Below the pieces are notes generated by a model. It had not been told where the DNA came from. It made no database searches and saw only the letters and a list, made by a program, of their open reading frames with translations. A program made the position numbers and the translations under genes. Below, in pieces: positions 1 through 9,933 of a DNA stretch of 64,000 nucleotides. Source of the DNA: Selaginella tamariscina (taxonomy: Eukaryota > Streptophyta > Lycopodiopsida > Selaginellales > Selaginellaceae); assembly GCA_003024785.1 (NCBI GenBank), contig PUQB01000647.1, forward strand, positions 73,417-137,416. The letters are read 5' to 3'. How positions within the stretch are numbered: position 1 is the stretch's first letter; the number at the start of each line of letters is the position of its first letter.

Positions 1-219
1 TTAAAAGTGTGTTAATAATGCTTTACATTTACAGTTATTATATGGTTTTAATCATCGGGTTTACAAGAAAATAAAAAATAATAATGAAAAAGTAATATAT
101 AAGAAATAATGAATCAAAGAGTTGTATGGTAGTCCTCTACATAGCCTTGTAACAATGCATACTATGTGATGAAAGAGTTGTATAATTATTCTTATGGAGA
201 TTGATAAATACAAGTGTGG

Positions 220-948
220 TCAACTTTTAATTGTTGAGAAGTAATATTGCCGCGGTGAGTTGTTCAGATAGCCTTGTAACAATGCATTCCATGACACCAC
301 GTCACGTTGAACAATCCCATCGAACACACTCTTGGCATCACCCATACTGTTGATGAGCATGTTCCCCACGTATGTATCAAAGCATCGGTTTGAAACTGCC
401 TTGAGATGTATAGATCGTCCTTGCCCAAGCAACCACAGCCTCCCTGCATCATGGAAGCTGCTAACACGGCAACGTAAGTCCTTGCATCCGGAGCACAACC
501 TCGCTTTCTTACTTTTCCCACTATCCACGTATGCCTGCAACAAAGCATTCCAGTTCCAGGCTACTACATCGTGTTCCTCCATTCCTTCAAATACATATTC
601 AGCCTCTGCGAGGCTCCGAAGCCTTCTATACATCCTGATGAGAGCGATGTTCAAAAATGTATTGATACAGTGGTGGGTCGATGCTTTTTGAATGCAGATT
701 CTTGCCAATGTGCAACCATTCACCTGCTTAAGTTGATCTTTCCACCCCACGCTAGTGCAAGCCGCAACCACTGAAGTGTAAGTTCTAGCATTCGGTTGGA
801 CTTCATTCTCCATGCTCTTGAATATCTCCAAAGCAAGCTCATTCTTTCCATTGTTGGCATATCCATGTATGAGGCAGTATGTTCCTCCGTGGCATGAAAT
901 CAAATACCAAACGAGCGTGGTTGATGCTACCGCATTTCTACCTTCCAC
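220..948 (-). pseudogene. PLS-type pentatricopeptide repeat (PPR) gene remnant
   Basis: The minus-strand frame of 242 codons contains PPR helices: ALEIFKSMENEVQPNARTYT near residue 40, AEAEYVFEGMEEHDVVAWN near residue 115, and DAKSVFDGIVQRDVVSWNAL near the end. PPR proteins bind organellar RNA, one base per repeat, for editing, splicing or stabilisation. Another repeat segment (CAPDARTYVAVLAAS) lies in a different frame at about 500-450, so the repeat array is interrupted by at least two frame changes. The usual 35-residue spacing is lost between repeats, and no E, E+ or DYW tail is present. The frame closes near 220 without a recognisable C-terminus. The start is uncertain. I infer a decayed gene fragment rather than a functional PPR gene. 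Seed-free plants have very large PPR families, so such relics are expected. Confidence 0.75.
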
Positions 949-1344
949 AAAGATGTTGAATTCGCCGCAGCATACAAGAACCTTTGAATGGATTATCTAA
1001 GTCTTTTGAGCAAATGCTTTGCTTGAGCACTGCAATAATACTTGACACTGTAACTAATTAAACACGAAATGAAATGGGATGAGCCTTGCAGAGACACCGA
1101 CTCCACACAGAGAAAGAAAGGTGCGAGAGGGCCAGCTTACAAGGGGTATATACAAGATTATATAAGAAGAGAAGAGAGTCGATGAAGAAACGAATACGGG
1201 GGCTCTTCTTATGTGCGATACTCTTCAGGGCGGACATCACGTTGGAAGCTACGGGTGACCTCGAGGCATACCGGTTTGTAACTGGTGCTACCGATAACAT
1301 CTTACCGGTGTGTATCTCGTTGAGCAGGATGTGTATTAACTAGT
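949..1344. other. No convincing gene; spacer with a weak open frame
   Basis: A plus-strand open frame of 85 codons (1086-1343) is lysine/arginine-rich at its N-terminus and resembles no family I know. It overlaps a similar-sized minus frame, has no splice context and is probably chance. Nothing else is seen. Confidence 0.4.
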
Positions 1345-1885
1345 TTCAAGCTCTGCTGGAGACCAGTGGCTCTTCTTCGACTCCCTCTCCTGCTTCTTCT
1401 ATATGTTACGAGCAAGGTGGGATGAATAACAGTGATGCACTTGTTCACGTACCGACTTCCTCTTCTGCTTCTTCTACGTGTTATGAGCAAGGTGGGCTGC
1501 ATACTTGGCTTTACTGCAGTGCATAACAAGTACAGAACCAGTGTGGGAGTTTAGTTCCTACTGAGTTTGGTATGTACAACCAATTTATGGAGCCGTGTGA
1601 GATTTATACACAGGACATGCAACAGACAATGGCAGCATATGGTCAACAAACAGAAGATTGCTCGCCTGTTACATGCAAACAATGTGGCATGGGCAGAATA
1701 TGGATTTATCACAGTTGGATGCTTCACAAGATGATGATTTTGATGTGGGTACATATTTGAATAATAGTTACGACCATGGTGATGATGGTTTGGGTAATCA
1801 TCAAGATAGTTCGAGTATAGAGGCTCAAGTAAACAACGGGTGGAGCTATGAAGAGTTAAACAACTTTCTGTTGGATCAAGATTAA
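1345..1885 (+). other. Unrecognised open frame(s) with acidic C-terminus and an internal repeat
   Basis: Two plus-strand frames join poorly here. The first part (about 1360-1500) encodes a Ser-rich stretch in which a segment ending CYEQGG occurs twice, from two DNA copies about 80 bp apart. The second part (1552-1670) encodes a Gln/Met-rich stretch (MYNQFMEPCEIYTQDMQQTM). The third (1658-1885, shifted by one frame) is Asp/Asn-rich, ends WSYEELNNFLLDQD and then stops. Ser-rich and acidic tails like this are common in the C-terminal activation regions of plant transcription factors, but no DNA-binding domain is visible, so the assignment is only a guess. The frame change near 1665 suggests either a 1-base indel or a decayed exon. 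The product is unknown. Confidence 0.3.
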
Positions 1886-2003
1886 CAGACACTGTATTGT
1901 GTATGAATTTTTACGGTTATGGGTGCATTGCGCGCGCGTGCGTGTGTATAGTACTGCTTCAGTATTTCTTAAGAATATTTCACAATTTATTAAACGAAAC
2001 ATT

Positions 2004-3252
2004 CTATACAGGAACTAGCTTACACCTATATGTGATGATAGGTGGACGATATGTTCCACACCTTCTCCACTTCCTGGGCGGGGACTGTACGGATTCGGGA
2101 CTTGTGCTGGTACCAAGGTAGACACGCTTCCACGGGTGAAACATGGTGATGATATCCACTTCATCATACTCATCAGATGCAGCGGTACGCATGTTATGGC
2201 TGAGTAACGTGTTTACCACCACTGGGTGATCCAAAACGTGCAGTATATCGCTGATACTCGGTCCCCTGTCAACCGTGTATTCCCAGTCACTGGCGTGCGA
2301 AAGTAATACTGAGAAACCCACATTAAGCCCTTTAAATACTCTATCCCTACATTGTTTGAACTGGGGCTTAAACTTTCCTCTTGCAACTTCCCCAGTAGGA
2401 CTCTCAAGTACTTCTTAAGTCGTTCAAACTTTAATACACCATCTTCAATGATGTACCCTCCCATTTCTGGACGAACAAGAGCATATACTGTTCTTAAGTC
2501 GTGGATTGTCACGTTGGAGCCCAACGGAGGTAGATAGTCATTTCCCAACAGAAACGATAAGAACACGAAATCCCTTGTTTATGCATTCTGTATTTAGAGA
2601 TCTCCTGTCAAAGCATACCGATTCTGATAAACTTCTTCGACTCTTGCTTGTAAGCCCCATCTGGTCTTAATATGTATATCTTATCGGAAAATCTATGCGC
2701 CATAGACAGCATCACAAGATCTGCATCCCGCCCGTAGAAACAGTGAAGTGACCTTGTGTCGGATCCCTCTAAACTTGTATAATAGTTGAAATATTGCAGT
2801 ATCTTGTGCTCTCCTTCTCCCGGTATTCTCGCCCCGGAGATAACAACTTTTAGCATTTTCCAGCGGCTGTTTGTCTTCATTTTTCTTTCTACAAATTCCT
2901 TGAGTTCCGCCTCAAACTCTATCTTAAACAGTTTCATGTTGAAGTTCAGCCGTGGTTTGTTAACTCCTTGGGCTTGTTGTACATGTGCTCTCTTTTGGCA
3001 AGGGTTATTGCCATCCAATGCTATGAACAGCAGTCGGGACGGGGCAACTGTAGATACAAGATCCTCTAGGGCTCCAAGAACCATCCCGGAGACTTCTTTG
3101 TGAGCTGAAGGTGGGTTAGCTCCAACAGTATCATAGATGAGGTTGTTGCCACCTATGTATAACCCATAAAATGAGGAGTTGGAGTGCTTTGCATCAATTA
3201 CTGATTTATTGTGTCTGGAAAGTATCCATCCAAAGAATCCTGGGACACCCAT
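2004..3252 (-). pseudogene. Compact intronless XRN-family 5'-3' exonuclease-like gene, disrupted
   Basis: XRN enzymes degrade 5'-monophosphate RNA processively. The minus-strand reading starts with MGVPGFFGWI, the XRN N-terminal signature. Recognisable blocks follow in order: FIALDGNNPCQKRAHVQQAQ, PGEGEHKILQYF, GRDADLVML, DFVFLSFLLGNDYLPPL, GIEYLKGLMWVSQYYF and DWEY...GPSISDI. The block that normally carries the first catalytic Asp (LYxDMNxxIH) reads LYIGGNNLIYD, so that acidic residue is lost. The frame is broken by a stop near 2608 and by shifts near 2570 and 2320. Only about 415 codons separate start and end, with no intron, whereas plant XRN2/3/4 genes are about 900-1000 codons and multi-exonic. 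Compact XRN copies with a GVPGFF start are known in large DNA viruses, and a retroposed or bacterial-like origin is also possible. I infer a non-functional, possibly captured gene. The intact protein is not reconstructed here. Confidence 0.8.
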
Positions 3253-3631
3253 TTGAAAGAATGTATGCCAAACCCTAAAATAAAATGCTTAATATATTGA
3301 TTAAACACTTGTTACCTTTTTTTAAAGGTAAAGCCTATTCCAAAATGGGAAGCTTTTATTATTAATTAATTATTTAATAAAGTATATATAATTGTGATTA
3401 TATTCTTTTATTCAAGATTTTAGCAAAGGTTTTAAATGAGGAAAGAAATGTTAAATTGAATTTAAATTACTATTTTTTACCTTTATCAATGAATTATAAA
3501 GTAAATAAGAGAAATGTAGCTTATATATATATATATATATATATAAATTAACTATTTAATATATTGGGCTTTTCAATTATACTCAATCTATTACAATTCA
3601 TGTAGTTGTATAGAAGAATTGATCACATAAG
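3253..3631. other. AT-rich spacer
   Basis: This spacer lies between the XRN-like remnant and the second PPR remnant. It holds an (AT)n microsatellite at about 3521-3545 and nothing else that I can identify. Confidence 0.6.
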
Positions 3632-4205
3632 CTACAAGAGCGTTTCATCCAGTTTCAATAATGAATTGTATCCCACCCTTGCATCAGCTACGTTGTTCCA
3701 CTTGTAACAAGCACCAAGTATTGAGGTCCACGTATTAACATCTGCATCAAATGGCATCTCATCAACCATTCGTCCCTTGCCAGAAGATCTATCGTACACG
3801 TATGTATAATGTATTTTACTGTATTTTAATTGCATTTTCTCAAGGTGCTTTGTTAAACTCACCTCGTTTGGGTACACACTCCTTTCTTGTTCCATTGTCT
3901 CAAAGAGTTGGATCACTTTGTTTGTTGGTTATAGCCACTCAATAATGCATTCCAAGCATAGACGTCCTTCACTATTATAGAGTTGAAAACTTCTATAGCA
4001 ACATCCCTCTCCCGCACTTGCCATAAAACTCAACTAAGCATGTCCCAATCTGCGGAAATGTATTCCTTTCTTCATTCCTCCAAGTTCTTACAAGCCATCA
4101 CTCCTGCAACAGAGGAAGCACTCTTCAGTGTAACACCTTCATAGACCATCCTTTGAAGCATCTCCAGTGTAAGCTCATCCTCCCATTAATGTTAGCTGGA
4201 TCTGA
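3632..4205 (-). pseudogene. PPR gene remnant with E-motif-like tail
   Basis: The distal minus frame (3916-3632) contains VYPNEVSLT, the start of a PPR helix pair. It then reads VDEMPFDADVNTWTSILGAC followed by KWNNVADARVGYNSLLKLDE, which match the last repeat and E motif of PLS-class PPR proteins (MPF.PD...W..LLGAC..WGNV pattern). Upstream, at about 4205-3920, further repeat pieces appear (LTLEMLQRMVYEGVTLKS and VKDVYAWNALLSGY), separated by in-frame stops and a frame change. The fragment lacks a start and any DYW domain. It probably belongs to the same expanded family as the remnant at 220-948, and the two flank the XRN-like remnant. Decayed gene; the function is only inferable as organellar RNA binding in its ancestor. 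Confidence 0.75.
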
Positions 4206-4754
4206 TTCAACGTTGATGTAAATGTGGACCCATAAATAAATTGCGATATAGCATGTTATATTGCATTTCAATTTTAATGTTCATTTTTAATGCAAAACTA
4301 TTACTTTCACCAGTTATTAAGTGACTTTTTTTAATAAATAATTCGTTAATTATATTAAAAAATTTCTGCATGTTACTACCAAATTTAAAATATGCTTTAT
4401 TATATTAATTTTTGGCCATGGCATTTGGTAACCAGGAAATATTGTATTTAATAACTTATTTAAAGCTAAATTAAATATTAACATGACAAAAGTGATTATT
4501 GTTGATTTGCTCTGTACTAAAGATTTGTAATTTCTTTGTTCTAACCCTACGATATATATGTAAAATGGTACAAGTAAAATATAATGTTTTACATTATATA
4601 TTATTATAAAAAGTTAAAATCGGTATTTCGAAGGCTAAAGCTATAATAAATTTTGCTGCTTATCATATTAAAATTAATAATTATATTACTCAATACTATC
4701 TTATTGTTCTTTTAAAAATAGTTATAAACCTCAGTAATAATTATTGAGAACTTG
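4206..4754. other. AT-rich spacer
   Basis: Long A/T runs with no open frame of note. The sequence ends at the 3' LTR of the minus-strand Ty3 element. Confidence 0.6.
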
Positions 4755-4975
4755 TGAGAGAGGTGTGAATACCAAATACGATTTGATTAGGTTTGATTAA
4801 TACAAGGTATTTGTACTAAGTGTCTGTGCTAGGATTAGTACTCTTGGTACCAAGTAAATCATAGTGCCTAGATTAGCCAGTGCCCAGATTAGTGTATAAA
4901 TCCTAATGCCACATGGCATCTCCATGGCAAAGTATACATGGCGTATATACATAGTATATACCATGGAACCTTACA
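4755..4975 (-). repeat. 3' LTR of the first Ty3 element
   Basis: This is a 221-bp direct repeat of 9377-9599. On the plus strand it starts TGAGAGAGGTGTGAATA and ends ACCTTACA. It lies directly downstream of the integrase on the coding (minus) strand. Confidence 0.92.
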
Positions 4976-6224
4976 TCATTCCCTTCTCAAGATGTGGCTT
5001 CTACCTATCAAGGTGTCCTCCTCCTGGATGAGTGTCCGTTGGTGGAACGGTAATAGCCGACACACATGAGCGACATGTTGTGACTCCCGAACCCCATCAC
5101 GCCGCTTCAAGCGATACACTTGTGTTCCCAACTGTTCTTCAACACTCCAAGGCCCAACCCATCGCGGTTGAAGCCCTGCTGCGTGTGTTTGATCCCCTAA
5201 CCTTGGAAACTTGACGAGAACCAAATCTCCCACTTGGTATTGAGGTGGCATTCGATGTCGTTGATTGTAAGTCCGACGCTGATACTCTTTGCACGAGCTA
5301 ACTGTTCTCCACCTTGAGCATACAACAAAGGAAGGACTTGGTTCAAATGCTCCAACCACATACGCCCATCCATATACCGTGCTTCGTGAGGAGTGATGCC
5401 AACTGCTGGTGGCAATACAGGTTCACGACCATACAAAGCTTTGAATGGGGAAATCCCTGTTGACTTGTGAGGGGCTGAAACATAAGCAAATTGGAGATAT
5501 GGAAGCCACATATCCCAATCCGTATGGTCAGGGCACATACTTGGCAAGCATGACTTTGAAAGTTCTGTTCAACCGCTCCACCAAACCATCAGTCTCAGGA
5601 TGATAAGCTGAGGCAAAAAGATTGTCGGATTTGCAACCGTCGCATCAACAAAGCTACTGCTTTGCTGCTGGGCCCGGTCCTTGATCGATAAAATTTGTTC
5701 GGGGCAACCATGCCTCAGCACCACTTAAGCTAGTAGGAACTTGATGATGGAAGTTGCTGTAGCATCTGGCAAAGCACACACTTCTACCCACCGAGTCAAG
5801 TAATCAGAGCACACAATGATGTATCGATTACCGAACTGCGACACAGGGAATGGTCCCATGATGTCATACGCTACCAGCTCAAAGGGGCGAGAAACTCGAA
5901 TTGGTTCCAGGGTTGCGCAGGAGGAAGTGTGGACACGTTATGCCGTTGACACTCCGGACACGTATGAATGTACTCATGTAGGTCTTGTCGCAATCGGGGC
6001 CAATACAAGTGCTGTCGAATCCTCTCAAGGCATCGTTGGAATCCCATGTGTCCGGACATCGGGTTGTCATGAAAGAACTGCAACCAGGAGTTAATGTAAA
6101 CTGGTGGTGCCACCACACGACACTCGGAACCGTCTCCAACAAAGACAAGCAAGTCATCCATCAGTCTGAAAGATCGTGCATATGTGCGAAAGTTAAGATC
6201 CTCGCAGGGTACCTCACTACTCAA
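4976..6224 (-). pseudogene. Ty3 integrase region, frame-broken
   Basis: The zinc-binding N-terminus is clear in the frame 6224-5871: HDNPMSGHMGFQRCLERI, then YWPRLRQDLHEYIHTCPECQ gives the H-H-C-C set. The catalytic core continues in other frames (YIIVCSDYLTRWVE at about 5820-5780; SAPHKSTGISPFKALYGREP at about 5480-5420). The C-terminal part (5359-4976) carries YQVGDLVLVKFPRLGDQTHA and PRWVGPWSVEEQLGTQVYRL, the GPY/F-type module. At least three frame changes separate these blocks. Integrase would insert element cDNA into the host genome; this copy cannot be intact. Confidence 0.85.
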
Positions 6225-6454
6225 GACTCACGCAACCTCCTGATCCATGGCTCCATCTTTTGAGCCTCCACAATGTCTTCCCGCCTCGGAAGTACGCGAT
6301 CAGGAAGGGCATCCGGCAACAATGCTACAGGGGCTGCCACTACCACAGGAGCTCGGGATAACGCATCCACATCCGCCATGCTAGACCCTGGGCGATGAAC
6401 AACCCGAAAACGATCGCAACTTGCAAATTAACGACGGCAAGTCGTCACATTCCT

Positions 6455-7150
6455 CTTTCATTGATTTTGAGCAGCATGATCAGTTTCCAACAATGTGTTG
6501 GAGCCATGTAGATATGCATGGAACTTTTGAAAGGCCCATACGGCTGCCAGACATTCCTTGTCCGTGGTGGAATAATTTTTCTCTGCCTCAGTAAGGCTCC
6601 GACTTGCATAAGCGATTGGGTACCGCTGACCATTGGGAGTCTCCTGCAACAGATCGGCCCCCAACCCGACATCTGAAGCATCGGTCCGAAGAATAAAGGA
6701 TTTGGCAAAGTCCGGATACCGCAACAAAGGTGGAGATCCTAGCAATGCCTTAACATCCTCGAACGCCTTCTGACACTTCTTGGACCACCGGAACTGAGCT
6801 CCTTGTTTTAACAATCCTCGCAATGGGGCTGTCAAATCTGAGAACCGCGGAACAAACCTCGCTAGGTATGTTGCCTTTCCCAAGAAATGCAACTCCGCCA
6901 CTTCAGGAGCAGGAAATTCTCGTACAGCTAGGGTCTTCTCGGGATCCGGTTTCACACCCTCTGCCGTGATGATGAATCCTAAGTATTTCAAGGAGGTACA
7001 TCCGAACTTGCACTTCTGCTCTTTCAACTTCAGCCCGTATTGCACCAATTGCAGGACCCGCTCTAACTGCTGAAGGTGCTCCTCCCACATAGCAGAAGGT
7101 CATCGATGTACGCACGTGCAAATTCTTCAAAGCCCTCCAATAGCTCATCC
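6455..7150 (-). pseudogene. Ty3 reverse transcriptase C-terminus and RNase H
   Basis: The minus frame starts around the catalytic YIDD box (ARAYIDDLLLCG, about 7120-7085). It continues with LKYLGFIITAEGVKPDPEKT, LARFVPRFSDLTAPLRGLL and FILRTDASDVGLGADLLQE (the RNase H DAS motif), then YSTTDKECLAAVWAFQKFHA. The YIDD box is in a different frame from the preceding RT block, so a shift lies near 7150. Another shift or stop near 6460 ends the RNase H frame early. Confidence 0.9.
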
Positions 7151-7151
7151 A

Positions 7152-8303
7152 TCATCCGCTGGAAGGTTGCTGGGGCCCCGACCAACCCAAATGGCATGAC
7201 GTAAACTCGTACAAGCCGGATGGTGTTCGAAATGCTGTCTTTGCTGCATCTTCAGGAGCCATAGGGATCTGCCAATAGCCGGAAGCCATGTCAAGGATAG
7301 TGAAGTACCGGCTATTCCCCAATGCATCGACCAAATCATCCACCCTTGGTAGTGGATATGAATCTGGAACAGAAACATCGTTCAATGGCCTGAAATCAAT
7401 AGTGAAACGTGTAGTCCCATCCGGCTTCGGAACTAGGTGTGGTTCTGCTGCCCATGGACTTCGAGACTTACGTATCACCTTCAACTCTAGCATCTCCCTC
7501 ACACAACGATTCAAGATATCCTTCTCCTTTGGAGATCGTCGCCTGAGCCCCATCTGATCGGGCGAGTTGTACCAGTCGGGATGTGATGCCGAGTAGTCAA
7601 CAGGGGATTTCGCATCTCCTACAATGGGTTTGAATAGGCTCGGATACCTCGCCAACAGCTCCTTGATGTCCTTAGCTCGTTGCTCTGGAGAAGGCTCTGC
7701 CTTAGGCGCCATCATGCCCTGCAATGTTGCCGCCATGCCATTCGGTGCATGTTCTGTAGCCTGCAATGGGGGGCATCCTGGGATAGACAACGTGCACATT
7801 TCAAAATCACATCTTGCCTTGACCGCACGAAGCCAATTGACACCGAGGATGATGTCATGGACTTGGCTCGGCATCACCCGCAACGGAAGTAGATGATGGT
7901 ATCCTCCTAACACCACAGGCACATGTGCAATTCGATGTGATCTAGCAAAAGACTGCTTATCAGCAAACACTACCTTCAAAGTTCGCTCAGCTGGTACTGT
8001 GTGCAAGTGCAAGGACTCCGCTACTGATCGATTGATAGAAGATATACTGGATCCGGAGTCCACCAGGACTGAAACAGGAGTTCCTTCTACCATGCCGGAG
8101 AACACAAACATAAAACGCTCAGTGTCCAGTAACTCACTCGAGACCCCTATGCCCGCACAAGCATGGAAGAACAAAGGTGCTTCGGGGAAGTGTCGACCAT
8201 GCGCTGGAATCAAGTTCTTCAGAGGTGGTGCAATGTGCCTAGTGCATGGGTCCTCTGACACCCCATGCACTATGCCTCGTTTTCCGGCTGGAAGAGTCTC
8301 CAC
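7152..8303 (-). pseudogene. Ty3 aspartic protease and reverse transcriptase N-terminus
   Basis: This 383-codon minus frame has the retropepsin active site VDSGSS at residues 81-86 and the partner motif DIILGVNWL near residue 152. Reverse transcriptase fingers and palm follow: VIRKSRSPWAAEPHLVPKPD near 276-295, RFTIDFRPLND near 299-309, and YFTILDMASGYWQIP near 333-347. The frame is lost just before the conserved FGL..AP.TFQ block (residue ~370, window position ~7190), which continues in another frame. It is the longest intact piece of the element. Confidence 0.92.
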
Positions 8304-9240
8304 TTCTTCTGCAATCTCGATGGCAGCTACTTGATGTCGATTTGCACATGCTCGTGCAACATGTCCCCAACCTCGGCACTCATAGCACTGAATGTTCCGC
8401 CCACGACCACGACACGACCACGCCGACCAACAGCTTGGCCTGGGCCCCTCCTGCGGCCTAAGGACTGGTCCTCCATCTGAACAGCACCCACCTCCATCGG
8501 AACAGGATCGGATGTCCCAGGAATAGGTGCCGATACAGGATATACACGTTGTGCTGCCCCCAATGAGTTCTCAAATCTGTGCAATCCGCAAGGCCTCCTC
8601 CACAGTCGAAGGACCAAATCCCTCCACCAAGCCAGCCAAATCAGGGCGAAGAGCCGGCCATAACAAGCCCAACGTACCCATTCTGCCATGCTTGGATCTG
8701 CACGATTGACCAAGTTCGAAATGTAATCCCGAATCGTTGCTATGCTTGGATCCGCACGATTGACCAAGTTCCGAATGTATCCCAATCGTTGCATGCTTGG
8801 ATCCGCACGATTGACCAAGTTCCGAAATGTAATCCCGAATCGTTGGACAGTCTCTCCTGACACTTGCTTCAAATTGTGGAGCTCACGAAAAGCTGTAGTA
8901 GAATCCTTGGGCTTACCAAAAGCTTGCTTGAACTGCTAGGATAAGATGTTCCAATCTTGGCGATCAAGAACAAGGACACCATTGTACCATTGCAAGGCAA
9001 GTCCTTGTATACACGTTGGGAACTTTCGCAACCGCTGGGAGTCAGACCATCCATGGTAGTCAGCAATCCCTTGAAAATGTTCCCACCAATGGTACACGTC
9101 TGCTCCAACCTCCCCTTGAAGAACTCTGAATGAACACATGGATTGGAACCCAAAAGGTGTGGATTGGAACTTTGCAGCATACTAGCATTTTGTTGCATTC
9201 CTTAGTGAATTTCCTACAGAAAAGCAGTTTGATTTGCCAC
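8304..9240 (-). pseudogene. Ty3 gag with CCHC zinc knuckle, frame-broken
   Basis: The C-terminal nucleocapsid knuckle CYECRGWGHVARAC (C-x2-C-x4-H-x4-C) reads at about 8395-8350, just before the protease frame. The upstream capsid-like segment (about 9139-8940) contains DVYHWWEHFQGIADYHGWSD and ALQWYNG, typical of plant Ty3 gag. The start codon is not determined. Between the two lies the tandem repeat described separately. Frame changes make this a pseudogene. Confidence 0.82.
8691..8850 (-). repeat. Threefold tandem repeat inside gag
   Basis: A unit of about 54-58 bp, beginning gcttggatccgcacgattga on the plus strand, occurs three times in a row. On the coding strand each unit encodes a variant of NLVNRADPSM. 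The unequal unit lengths change the reading frame between copies, so this expansion probably arose after the element was disabled. Confidence 0.85.
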
Positions 9241-9376
9241 ACTCAACTGTAGTGCATCGAATAACTGTAACTACCTTTCTTCGGTCGCCATCACGAACAA
9301 GAACACAAGTGAAGAGGGAGACAAAAAGAACACAAAAAAACTAAGCCGAAAAAGAACTACCCAACTTCTTCACTAA

Positions 9377-9599
9377 TGAGAGAGGTGTGAATATCAAATA
9401 CAATTCGATTAGGTCTAACTGATATAAGGTATTTATACTAAGTGTCTATGCTAGGATTAACACTCTTGGTACCAAATAAATCATGGTGCCCAAATTAGCC
9501 AGTGCCTAGATTAGTGTGTATGAATCCTAATGCTACATGGCATCTCCATGGCAGAGTATATATGGCATATATACATAGTATATACCATGGAACCTTACA
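9377..9599 (-). repeat. 5' LTR of the first Ty3 element
   Basis: A 223-bp copy of the repeat at 4755-4975, with the same ends and scattered transitions. It should hold the promoter for minus-strand transcription of the element. Confidence 0.92.
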
Positions 9600-9775
9600 C
9601 TGTACACAAAAATGCATGGTGGATATATTATAATATTATTTAACACATCAGTTAACAGCTTAATAATATTAGTAATACTTATTTTGCCACCAAAGGGAGA
9701 TAGGAATAAAATTATAGCTTGTTGAGAAACGAGTGAACTCGTGCCCTAATTGCTAACTTGTACACTGCTTTTTCG
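9600..9775. other. Short spacer upstream of the F-box gene
   Basis: AT-rich sequence between the 5' LTR and the telomere-like array. It probably contains the upstream promoter of the F-box gene, but no clear TATA position can be assigned. Confidence 0.4.
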
Positions 9776-9911
9776 TTTAGGGTTTAGGGTTTAGGGTTTA
9801 GGGTTTAGGGTTTAGGGCTCCATTGCTTTTTCGTTTAGGGTTTAAGGTTTAAGTTACCTTTTTCACTAGTCTAATAAAGGAAATTGTCACTGCATATAAA
9901 TTTATTTAGGG
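9776..9911 (+). repeat. Interstitial plant telomere repeats (TTTAGGG) in the F-box promoter
   Basis: Six perfect TTTAGGG units run from 9776 to 9817. A second, shorter run (one perfect unit, then TTTAAGG) follows at 9834-9850, and another TTTAGGG sits at 9905-9911. The sequence gctttttcgtttaggg precedes both the first and second runs, so part of the block was duplicated locally. The array lies within 160 bp upstream of the F-box start codon. The complement is the plant telo-box (AAACCCTA), a known promoter element and binding site for telobox proteins; repair-mediated insertion of telomere DNA is the other usual source. Confidence 0.9.
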
Positions 9912-9933
9912 TTTAGGAGTAAAGAGCAAAGCA

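Larger units (their letters stand above)
4755..9599 (-). mobile_element. Ty3/gypsy LTR retrotransposon, full length but inactive
   Basis: Two direct LTRs of about 222 bp flank coding remains in the order gag, protease, reverse transcriptase, RNase H, integrase on the minus strand; that order defines Ty3/gypsy. Each LTR reads TGTAAGG...CTCTCA on the minus strand. A purine-rich tract (GAGAAGGGAATGA) abuts the 3' LTR, as expected of a polypurine tract. No TGG-type primer-binding site is evident just inside the 5' LTR, and the 5-bp flanks (acttg, ctgta) do not match, so the target duplication has decayed or the ends recombined. The two LTRs differ by roughly 10 percent by eye, and the pol frame has several breaks, so the insertion is not recent. 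No chromodomain is visible after the integrase. Confidence 0.93.

Noticed and set aside
2786..3103. Plus-strand 105-codon frame opposite the XRN-like gene
   Set aside because: Antisense shadow; the minus strand carries the recognisable XRN blocks.
5816..8860. Plus-strand open frames of 60-111 codons across the first Ty3 element
   Set aside because: Antisense shadows of the minus-strand gag-pol; no motif, and codon pattern follows the opposite strand.
9341..9376. Primer-binding site of the first Ty3 element
   Set aside because: No TGG-starting stretch complementary to a known tRNA 3' end directly inside the 5' LTR; the site has decayed or the primer is unusual.
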